Positions 44,391 to 52,009 of a stretch of 64,000 nt of DNA are shown one piece after another. Location: positions 59,259 to 123,258 of the forward strand of contig JAWQFQ010000002.1 in the NCBI GenBank assembly GCA_035967975.1. Reading direction: 5' to 3'. The first letter of the stretch is position 1, and each line of letters opens with the position of its first letter. Under the pieces are notes generated by a model that had not been told where the DNA came from, searched no databases, and worked only from the letters and a program-made list of their open reading frames with translations. The DNA is from Scytonema sp035967975. GTDB lineage: Bacteria; Cyanobacteriota; Cyanobacteriia; Cyanobacteriales; Nostocaceae. The position numbers and the translations under genes are program-made.

Positions 44391-45551
44391 TTAACGCAAC
44401 TTTTTCTGGTTTTTTTCAGGAAGATTCCGGGGTGGAACTTCCCGTCCCTGGTAAAACTGTTGTTCCAATTTGCCCAAAGCAAACCAAACTCCGCCACTGA
44501 CCAGAACAACCAAGCTAGAAATGATAGTAGTAATGATAGATACCTGCTCCTGAATTAGTAACACTAAGGGGAGCAGCCCCCAAACCAATGCTGCAACTAC
44601 AGCTACTCCGAATCTCAAGCGTTGAAGATTAGTTAAAGCCCCACGGCAACTGTTGCATTTTTTCGTGTGGGAATGATACCTGTCTAAGAGAATTTCTTTA
44701 GGCAGCGGTGGTGGTAAAGTCTTTTCCGGAAATAGTTCGGCATTATACTGCTTTACCCAGGAACGCAATTGGAATACAAACTTATCAGCTAAGGTAGGCA
44801 AATAAAACGCTTTAGCAAAGTTACCAGTGCCACCTCGTTGTTCGAGATAACGTTCTTGGTAATGCAGAAAAATTTGATCATCCTCCAGTACGTTATTTTG
44901 CCCAATGTGTGAGTACCACTGAGGAGTTAACTTCAGAAACAGCCCTGGGAGTTTGGAGGAGAATTTGAAAGGAAAACGAGCAAATAACCGACATTCTCCC
45001 TTACGAATGGGAGTTGCATAAACCACTGTTAGTGTCCTACCAAACTGCTTGGAGGTAAGGTCGTGCCACATGAGTCCGGGAGCAATGAAGGTCGTATCTT
45101 GCCGTCCTAGAGTTCCTTTGCGTGGACCTTCTGCCCACATCCCTTGAAACCCCCACTTCCCTGATTCTACAATCTCTAATTCCACAGGGGATACATTTGC
45201 TCGGTTGCCAACAGTGCGGTGATGTGTATAGGGAATATGACTTGAGTCAAGGACATTTTCCATTAATGTCAGGGCATCATAGGGTAAGTCTCGAAAGGTG
45301 TTGAGGCAAATCCAGTTATCAGTGTCTTCTTCAAGGGGATCTACTATGGGAACTTTGGTTTTTACTGCATTTTCCACTCTACCAGGATAAACAAATAACA
45401 GCCCTTGCCTAATTGTGGTGGGTAATGAAGTTACGCAAGCACGTTGAGAATCTTCCGCCTTGGTTCCGGATACTTGTTGTGGAATGAACTCACACTTGCC
45501 CGTTCCCGAAAAAGCCCAACCATGATAGGGACATTCGAGCCATCCTTCCTC
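44391..45551 (-). pseudogene. 5'-truncated Rieske oxygenase of the pheophorbide a oxygenase/Tic55 family
   Basis: The remaining part encodes the second half of the Rieske centre (CPYHGW), the mononuclear iron motif in ENVLDSSHIPYTHH, the C-terminal CNSC motif typical of PAO/Tic55/PTC52 proteins, and two C-terminal membrane helices. The first Rieske pair, CxH, and about 60-80 N-terminal residues are missing. Homology ends at about 45551, where the opposite-strand PAP/fibrillin homology begins. An ATG at 45581 would give a 396-residue chain whose first residues come from the other gene, and without a complete 2Fe-2S site it should be inactive. Confidence 0.8.
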
Positions 45552-46211
45552 GTACTTGCTGAAATTGAGAAACTTCACCAACTGAACCCGACGACAACAC
45601 CAGCGCGTAGTGGTGAACTATTGGATAGTCAATGGCTGTTGATTAGCGCACCGAATTTTCCAGGAGGGGAGCAACTTCCAGATGGAAGGCTTACCTATAC
45701 CCTTGGTCGCCTTGCTTTTAATATGTTTCAACCCACAGAATTAAAATTGGTTATTGACCGAGTTCTACAACCTGTTTTTTTATTGGATGGAGAACAACGA
45801 AGTTACGATATTGTTGTCGAATTTACGATAATGAGCGAGTCCCTCCCTAAGCTTTCTGGAATTGTCCGCAACCAAGGAATTTGCCACCCTGTTAGTGATA
45901 CAGTGTTGGAAATAAAATTTACGGGAGCAACTCTAGCGCCTCAACAGCTTACAAACATGAAAGACTGGAAAGCCGTTTTTGGCTCCCAATCTCAACCTTC
46001 AAAGAAAACTTGGAAGGAAAAATTCATGTCTGGTATATTACGGTTGATGTTCGGTTTAGTTCCTCCACAAGTAATGAATCACCAGACCGGAGAAGTTTCC
46101 TTTACGATGAAGAGGTCACCTAAGGGTCGTCTAGAAATTCTTTACTTGGATAAGGAGCTTAGGATTACTCGTGGGGAAAGGGGAACTATCTTAGTCTGTG
46201 AGCGCCAATAA
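45552..46211 (+). pseudogene. 5'-truncated PAP/fibrillin (plastid-lipid-associated) gene
   Basis: From 45552 the plus strand reads VLAEIEKLHQLNPTTTPARS, then LLDSQWLLISAPNFPGG and a C-terminal GTILVCERQ-stop, matching PAP/fibrillin-domain proteins of cyanobacteria. The N-terminal 20-30 residues that normally precede are gone. An open frame continues upstream to 45444, but that part is just the antisense of the Rieske gene. The two genes were divergent neighbours, and a single deletion removed both 5' ends and the promoters between. Confidence 0.75.
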
Positions 46212-46361
46212 ATATATATACTTAGTAAGTTAATGGGCTACCATAGGATTTCCTAACCTGCTGAAGTACAACTTTATCTGCGTTCATCTGCTACAGGCTG
46301 CGGTTAATTCTTTCTTCGGTGTACTTTACACTTGTTGGGAATCGCTATAAATAATTAGTTC

Positions 46362-46394
46362 GTAGTTGCGATGCATACGCTAAAGCGCAACTAC
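46362..46394. repeat. Dispersed hairpin GTAGTTGCG...CGCAACTAC
   Basis: Nine-base perfect arms with a 15-base loop containing GCATACGCTAAAG, 20 bases beyond the catalase stop codon. A near-identical copy sits at 51972-52004. It may work as a terminator or mRNA 3'-end structure. Confidence 0.65.
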
Positions 46395-46414
46395 AAACTT
46401 AACCGAGCATGATA

Positions 46415-47905
46415 TTATGCCTTAACGGGTTGAGCAGATGCTGGAATCATAGATGGATCGATCGCAATTCCCAAACCTTTTGCCACACGACGACCGTAAT
46501 TCATATCTGCTCGGAAGAAATGGCAAAGTTGACGCATCTGAATATCGTTTCGTGCTTGACTTAAACTCCCAACTATATTTTGGATGAGGCGCTCCTGTTG
46601 GTCGGGTGTCATGAGCCGATAGAGGTCTCCTGCTTGAGTGTAATCGTCATTTCCTGCACGGTGGTCATAGCGATCGACTTTGACATGACCCAAGTCCAAA
46701 GCTGGCTCTGCATATGCACTGTTTTGCTTCGGTGTATCCTCATAGCTGTTGGGTTCGTAGTTGGGTGTATTACCGCCATTGTTGCCCAATGCCATTGCAC
46801 CATCGCGTTGGTAGTGCATCACAGGACACTTCGGTTGATTGACTGGTAATTGCTGATAGTTCGCACCAATACGATAGCGGTGAGCGTCAGGATAGGACAT
46901 GATGCGAGCTTGCAACATTTTATCGGGAGAGAAGCTAATACCAGGAACAACATTAGAAGGAGAAAATGCAGCCTGCTCAACTTCAGCAAAGTAGTTTTGA
47001 GGATTTTGGTTGAGTTCGAGAATACCCACGTCAATCAAGGGATATTCTGAATGCTTCCAAACCTTGGTTAAATCAAAGGGGTTATCTGGGTGTTGCATCG
47101 CTTGTTCTTCAGTCATCACCTGAATGCAAACACGCCAACGGGGATAGTTTCCTTGCTCGATCGCATTAAACAAGTCACGGGTCGCATGGTCAGGGTCTTC
47201 GCCCTTAACCCGGAGTGCTTCTTCCGCTGTGAAATTTTCTATACCTTGGAGAGTTTTGAAATGGAACTTGCACCACACTCGTTGACCTTGAGCATTAATC
47301 AAGCTGAACGTATGGCTACCGTAACCATTCATGTGTCGGTGGGTTTTCGGAGTACCGCGATCGGAGAACAGTATCGTGACTTGATGCAGCGACTCTGGAC
47401 TCAGTGACCAAAAATCCCACATGGCGTTAGCTTCTTTGTAGTTAGTTTGAGGATTGCGCTTTTGGGTGTGGATAAAATCAGGAAACTTGAGCGGGTCGCG
47501 AATAAAGAAGACTGGCGTATTATTCCCTGTTAAATCCCAGTTCCCCTCTTCTGTATAAAACTTGACTGCAAAACCCCTGGGGTCACGCTCAGCATCGGCT
47601 GAACCTTTTTCGCCTCCCACAGTAGAAAACCTGAGAAGAACCTGGGTTTGCTTGCCAATTTCTGAAAAAACTTTGGCTTTACTGTAAGAAGTGATGTCAT
47701 GAGTGACGGTAAACGTGCCAAATGCACCGGCTCCTTTCGCATGGACAACGCGCTCAGGAATCCGTTCCCGATTGAAGTGAGCTAGCTTCTCCATCAGATG
47801 AAAATCCTGCATCAGCACAGGACCACGCGCACCTGCTGTTAACGAGTTCTGGTTATCTGCGACCGGAATACCATCAGCGGTTGTCAATGTTTTGGGGTCT
47901 GCCAT
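46415..47905 (-). CDS. katA: Monofunctional heme catalase
   Basis: Breaks down hydrogen peroxide to water and oxygen. From MADPKTLTT at 47905 the protein is 496 residues, the usual small-subunit size. Distal His in RVVHAKGAGAFG, the Asn in the FFIRDPLKFPDF region, and the proximal heme-ligand Tyr in RIMSYPDAHRYRIG are all present. The frame stays open to 47995, but the conserved N terminus (TTADGIPVADNQNSLTAG) and the operator-like repeats upstream favour 47905 (or 47923). No cotranscribed partner. Confidence 0.96.
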   Translation of the reverse strand: MADPKTLTTADGIPVADNQNSLTAGARGPVLMQDFHLMEKLAHFNRERIPERVVHAKGAGAFGTFTVTHDITSYSKAKVFSEIGKQTQVLLRFSTVGGEKGSADAERDPRGFAVKFYTEEGNWDLTGNNTPVFFIRDPLKFPDFIHTQKRNPQTNYKEANAMWDFWSLSPESLHQVTILFSDRGTPKTHRHMNGYGSHTFSLINAQGQRVWCKFHFKTLQGIENFTAEEALRVKGEDPDHATRDLFNAIEQGNYPRWRVCIQVMTEEQAMQHPDNPFDLTKVWKHSEYPLIDVGILELNQNPQNYFAEVEQAAFSPSNVVPGISFSPDKMLQARIMSYPDAHRYRIGANYQQLPVNQPKCPVMHYQRDGAMALGNNGGNTPNYEPNSYEDTPKQNSAYAEPALDLGHVKVDRYDHRAGNDDYTQAGDLYRLMTPDQQERLIQNIVGSLSQARNDIQMRQLCHFFRADMNYGRRVAKGLGIAIDPSMIPASAQPVKA

Positions 47906-47995
47906 GCTGGGTAATTTCTCCATCAATGTGTATGAGGCATTACAATATCTGTTCAGTAGATAGAGCTTGAACTCTTCAACTACTAAATTTCTCAT

Positions 47996-48039
47996 AGTCG
48001 TTATGACTTTGTTTTTATATCGTAGTCGAAATGACTTTG
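47996..48039. promoter_or_regulatory. Two tandem palindromes upstream of the catalase gene
   Basis: AGTCGTTATGACTTTG (47996-48011) and AGTCGAAATGACTTTG (48024-48039) are direct repeats 28 bases apart. Each contains the inverted repeat AGTC-N5-GACT. They lie about 90-135 bases before the chosen start codon and look like paired operator sites for a dimeric regulator of catalase expression. Confidence 0.5.
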
Positions 48040-48252
48040 ATATAGTGAATTCTCAACAGCAATTGTAATAAATTGTAATATTTAAATGTCAGAACCCATC
48101 TTGCACGCCTCCTCAAAAACCAGGTTGTTTGCAAAGAATATAACTTGGAAGCCTTGATTTATCCAAATAAAACCCGGTTTTTTTGGTTATCAACTATTTC
48201 TCTACTAATATCTATATTGCAATCTGCGCTACTTTTCTCAGGGAATGAAAAC

Positions 48253-48549
48253 TTACTGTACTCTAAATGAGTAACTAGAAAACTTATCTGGTTGATGCTT
48301 GAGATTATCCCAATCAAAGTTATAGCATTCGTCAAGTGTCCAATTCTGTGGTGGTTTAATTGCAAAAATTGAGTTTTCGTGTGAGTACCATTCGTTATCA
48401 TTTATGTCAATTACACCATCCAAATGTTTTTGGGATGACTGTACTGATGCTCTAGATATCTTCTCTGCTGAAGCGTCAGCAATATTAAGAGAAAATCCGG
48501 TAAAATGTCGGGAAGATAACAGAGTTAGGCGCTTCCTGATGTGTAAAAC
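48253..48549 (-). pseudogene. Start-less coding remnant
   Basis: A 98-codon open stretch on the minus strand with protein-like composition: HLDGVIDINDNEWYSHENSI, then FAIKPPQNWTLDECYNFDWD and ending SYSFRVQ-stop. No ATG or GTG occurs in a suitable place; a stop lies at 48550. Likely the C-terminal remnant of a larger gene. I do not recognise the family. Confidence 0.35.
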
Positions 48550-48677
48550 TTACAGCAATTTTGCTTATTACCTTTGCCTGATTTCTGCCCTTGAGAGTGT
48601 TGATACATAATATCATCTAAAACAGGTGGAGTCATGAAGCCAGCAGATAAAAAGCCTGGATACTGGGAGACTTTTCT

Positions 48678-49766
48678 ATGACGGGGACGAAGAGTGATAA
48701 ACAATTGTCGAGAATAATTTTAAAAGGCTTTAAGTCTATTGCTAGCTGTGACCTTGAATTGTCCAAACTAAACGTTTTGATTGGAGCTAATGGCGCAGGT
48801 AAATCCAATTTTATTGGCTTTTTCCGCATGGTAGGGCAGTTGTTTGAGCAGAATTTGCAAGTTTTTGTGAGCCGCCAGGGCGGTCCTGATGCTCTATTGC
48901 ATTTTGGGCGCAAAACTACGGAACAACTGGAGTTTCAGTTATACTTCGGCAATAATGGGTATTTCGCTACCTTAGAACCAACTCACGATAATCGTCTAGT
49001 GTTTGCAAAGGAGTCCTTTTGGTGGAACATGAGTGGTGAGCGTGAGATAGGTAAGGGTTATTTTGAGACAAAAGCATTCATCGGCACTGGGGTAGGAATT
49101 GAGAAACATATTTTGTCCGTAATACAGCAGTGGCGGGTTTATCATTTTCATGACACTAGTGACAGTGCTTATGTAAAGCAGCCGCACGGTATCAATGACA
49201 ACGCTTACCTACGTCCTGATGCTCGTAATCTTGCATCCTTTCTGTATTTCTTGCGCGATCGCTATCCTGCATCTTATCAAAAAATTGTCAAGACCATCCG
49301 ACTTGTTGCTCCTTTCTTTGGAGACTTTTACCTGCGTCCCTCACCACAAAACAAGGACGTTATTGAGCTCGAATGGTTCGAGCGGGGGCAGGATGTTCCG
49401 TTCAAGGCATATTTGCTTTCTGATGGCACGTTGCGTTTCATGTGTCTGGCAACTGTTTTCCTACAACCTGAAGACCTACAACCTGAAACAGTTCTGGTTG
49501 ATGAGCCAGAACTGGGTCTTCATCCCTATGCTATTACCGTCCTAGCATCATTGATACGTACTGCCTCCAAACAAGTGATTGTTTCAACCCAATCCGTCGA
49601 ACTTCTCAACGAATTTAATGCCAATGATGTTATGGTCGTAGACCGCAATGAGGGAAAATCATCAATACGCCGACTTAACCAGCGCGATTTGGAGGAGTGG
49701 CTTGAGGACTATAGCCTTGGTGAGCTTTGGAAGAAGAACATTTTAGGTGGGAGACCTTCACGATGA
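48678..49766 (+). CDS. SMC/ABC-like AAA ATPase of a defence-type pair
   Basis: 362 residues. Walker A is IGANGAGKSNF (about residues 36-46), the signature-like LSDGTLRFMCL, Walker B VLVDEPELGLHP and the following STQSVELLNEF, all typical of the AAA_15/AAA_21 (OLD/RloA-like) ATPases. These usually work with a TOPRIM or RloB/DUF4276 effector encoded next door, often in phage defence. The stop overlaps the ATG of such a partner by four bases (ATGA), but the partner is broken. The ATPase frame itself looks intact. Confidence 0.88.
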   Translation: MTGTKSDKQLSRIILKGFKSIASCDLELSKLNVLIGANGAGKSNFIGFFRMVGQLFEQNLQVFVSRQGGPDALLHFGRKTTEQLEFQLYFGNNGYFATLEPTHDNRLVFAKESFWWNMSGEREIGKGYFETKAFIGTGVGIEKHILSVIQQWRVYHFHDTSDSAYVKQPHGINDNAYLRPDARNLASFLYFLRDRYPASYQKIVKTIRLVAPFFGDFYLRPSPQNKDVIELEWFERGQDVPFKAYLLSDGTLRFMCLATVFLQPEDLQPETVLVDEPELGLHPYAITVLASLIRTASKQVIVSTQSVELLNEFNANDVMVVDRNEGKSSIRRLNQRDLEEWLEDYSLGELWKKNILGGRPSR

Positions 49767-49962
49767 TCCGCATAAATGTTTTCGTTGAAGGGCAAACTGA
49801 GGAAACTTTTGTCAGGGAACTACTCTAAGAGTATTTTCAGTACAAAAATATCTGCCTCAATCCAATTCTTGTAAAAACCAGTTCAACTGGCAAGGGTGGT
49901 GTGGTGAGTTACAGCAAAATCAAGCCACAATTAAATCGCAAGTGCCTTGAAGATAAATCAGC
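49763..49962 (+). pseudogene. DUF4276 effector gene, nonsense mutation and truncation
   Basis: Begins MIRINVFVEGQTEETFVREL as DUF4276 proteins do, with the VEGQTE motif that resembles the first acidic motif of TOPRIM-like nucleases. A TAA interrupts it after codon 21 (49826-49828). The same frame continues with TSSTGKGGVVSYSKIKPQLN and KCLEDKSA, then homology stops near 49962 where an unrelated AT-rich gene fragment starts. The effector must be non-functional. Confidence 0.8.
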
Positions 49963-50420
49963 ATTATAGAGAAAAAAGAAAATCAAAGTACACTGTTGAA
50001 AGTTTAAAAGAAATTTTTATTACAAACTTAAATGAAAAAATTACTGGTGCTATTAGTGAAGAAAGAAAATATGGTTGGATATTTTACTTTAATGCTATTA
50101 ATGATGTGTCACTACTTTACAAAATAGATAATATAATTGCTGGTTTTTTTAAAAGATTAGAAGATTTCGGTAGTGTTACTCCTCCTAACTTAAAAAAAGT
50201 TTCAAGAGCGTTCTATGAGGCTAAGTATAATCCTACGGGTGGTTATATACATAATTATAATAGCTACAAAACTGTAGAACAAAAAAAAGATTTCCTTAGA
50301 CAAAGAGGAAGGCTAGATATGAATAAAGAATATTCTGAACAGGAAATTGATGAGCTATTTGAAAGTCTTAAGCAGAAAAATTTATTAGAACTAGAGAGAG
50401 ATGATAGTTGGTTATATTGA
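49963..50420 (+). pseudogene. 3' fragment of an unidentified, AT-rich gene
   Basis: About 152 codons ending in TGA with no proper start of their own; the only upstream start-like codon (TTG 49947) lies in DUF4276 remnant sequence. The protein is Lys/Asn/Tyr-rich and includes GWIFYFNAINDVSLLYKIDN and GGYIHNYNSYKTVEQKKDFL. It faintly recalls the C-terminal parts of defence-associated reverse transcriptases, but I cannot confirm that. Base composition differs strongly from surrounding core genes. Confidence 0.45.
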
Positions 50421-50610
50421 AAACTGGTGTTACAATCGTAACAAGCGAGTCTCCTCCTACACTCTTTCGAGTGCAGGATCTCCTGGATTTAGTTCAGGGG
50501 CGTATGTAATCAAACTCCCTTTGGGGCTTGATCTTCTGAGGCTAATTCTTGACAGCCTTGGAAGTAGTTATCAAATGTTATCCTCATTTCTTCGCCTCTG
50601 CGGTTTGATT
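50421..50610. other. Short region with small hairpins
   Basis: CACTC-TTTC-GAGTG (about 50460-50473) and CCTG...CAGG (about 50482-50498) lie close together. The reverse strand could encode a 27-residue peptide from an ATG near 50595. I see no gene; it may be another mobile-element end. Confidence 0.3.
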
Positions 50611-51954
50611 TCAAAACCTCAACAAAGCCAGCGAATAGGGACGTAAAACCAAGGATTTTCTCTTCAGCAGTTCTGGAACAAGTGTCTCAGCCCTCACGCC
50701 ATGACTATCCAAATAGTCTACTAGTATACGAGATGCAGTATTTTGTTGGTTTGACGAAACACGAACTTGAGTAACCTCATGAGATTTATTAATCAGCAAA
50801 AGCGATCGCCTACCATCCCCCTGCTTTACCGCCATCACTTCCACCGAAGCGCGATCGCTCTGTGCATACATTAACCATCCTGTCAAGTATCGAACTCCCC
50901 AAGCAAAGACCATCGCTGCAGGGCGTAGGTTATTTTGAGGGTCAATCATACCATAAATACCATCTTTGAGATGCCAAGAGGTTGCCATATCCACTCCAGC
51001 ATCAGCGAGATGTTTGAGGACTGAAGCAAACCAAACTGCGCCAATATGGGTATTCTGACGTGTTTCTCCAGAATTCCAAGTGTAATTAATGTTATACTCT
51101 CCCAAAAGCAGGGGAACTTTTCTGTTTGGAATGTATTGTTTTGCGACCTTACGAAACTCCCTAACTTGGTTGGCATAATTGGGAGTTTTAGACATGAGCA
51201 ACTCAGTAGATTCACTGGGATTACCCGTAGCGTAACCGTGCCAAGAAATAAAATCTACATTTGCGCGACAGGTTCTCAGGAAAGAAGCAAGTTTGCGAGT
51301 ATCGCCCCAGGTTAAAGCGGGACCACCTACTTTTATCTGTGGGTTGGCTGCTTTCATAGCCATTGCTGCTTTATTGTAAATTCTCCACAACTCGTCCAAC
51401 TTACCCGCTTTCTGATAAGCCATATCTTTTTCGTTGAAGGGTTCCCAGTAAACTACCTGTTGCAAACCTTGGCGTTGAGTGATTATTTTTACTAAATTTG
51501 CACAGAAAGCAGCATAGCGATCGCACTCAGAAACATCCAGTAAACCGTCTTTATTCTGACCCATCCATTTTGTCCAGCCAGAAATATTCTGGATAATGGT
51601 AGGTTGTTTAGGATACAAAGCACTATAACCTGTCTTGATTTTTGTCTCATCCCAGGTTTTTGTAATGGGATTAGTCCAGCGATCGCACAACTCAGCATGA
51701 TGAACCCGAATTAAGCGAATATTTAACTCTTCTAGACGCTTGTGAAATCCACGGTCAGTAGCGCGTTCTGGAATTGTGATTTCATAATCATTAGAACCAA
51801 AGAGGAAGGGTGTCGTTTGACCGTGGGAGGTTTCCCAATCAACTTGGATATTTGCAAGAGCAGATTTTTTAGCAGCAGCACAGCTAGCTGTTTCGAGTAA
51901 CGTTAGAGTACCAGCGCTGGTTGCTGCTAGTCGAAGCATGTCTCTACGACGCAT
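50611..51954 (-). CDS. Secreted glycoside hydrolase, clan GH-A (GH39-like)
   Basis: 447 residues. The N terminus MRRRDMLRLAATSAGTLTLL has a twin-arginine-like signal; a lipobox-like Cys (TASCAA) follows. The (beta/alpha)8 domain has the acid/base Glu in YWEPFNEKD and the second Glu in LLLGEYNINYTW; FISWHGYATG is also typical. A C-terminal beta domain follows from about residue 370. Such enzymes cut xylosides or similar glycosides. Its position at the start of the polysaccharide locus suggests processing of the exported polymer; substrate not known. Confidence 0.8.
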   Translation of the reverse strand: MRRRDMLRLAATSAGTLTLLETASCAAAKKSALANIQVDWETSHGQTTPFLFGSNDYEITIPERATDRGFHKRLEELNIRLIRVHHAELCDRWTNPITKTWDETKIKTGYSALYPKQPTIIQNISGWTKWMGQNKDGLLDVSECDRYAAFCANLVKIITQRQGLQQVVYWEPFNEKDMAYQKAGKLDELWRIYNKAAMAMKAANPQIKVGGPALTWGDTRKLASFLRTCRANVDFISWHGYATGNPSESTELLMSKTPNYANQVREFRKVAKQYIPNRKVPLLLGEYNINYTWNSGETRQNTHIGAVWFASVLKHLADAGVDMATSWHLKDGIYGMIDPQNNLRPAAMVFAWGVRYLTGWLMYAQSDRASVEVMAVKQGDGRRSLLLINKSHEVTQVRVSSNQQNTASRILVDYLDSHGVRAETLVPELLKRKSLVLRPYSLALLRF

Positions 51955-51971
51955 ATGGAGGGAATTCGTTT

Positions 51972-52004
51972 GTAGTTGCGGTGCATGCGCTAAAGCGCAA
52001 CTAC
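51972..52004. repeat. Dispersed hairpin GTAGTTGCG...CGCAACTAC, second copy
   Basis: Perfect nine-base arms with a 15-base loop (GTGCATGCGCTAAAG). Differs from 46362-46394 in two loop positions. It lies between the stop codon of the Wzc-like gene and the hydrolase start. Confidence 0.65.
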
Positions 52005-52009
52005 GAACA

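Noticed and set aside
45444..45551. N-terminal part of the plus-strand PAP/fibrillin frame
   Set aside because: This stretch is the antisense of the Rieske CPYHGW region; real homology begins at 45552.
48159..48401. Minus-strand 80-codon frame beginning MITNGTHTK
   Set aside because: A different minus-strand frame over the same bases (48253-48549) has the more protein-like sequence, so this one is probably a shadow.
48404..48610. Plus-strand 68-codon frame
   Set aside because: It overlaps the better protein-like minus-strand stretch and shows no domain or ribosome-binding site.
50421..50646. An 81-codon plus-strand frame
   Set aside because: It runs into the antisense of the glycoside hydrolase 3' end and covers small hairpins; no homology pattern seen.
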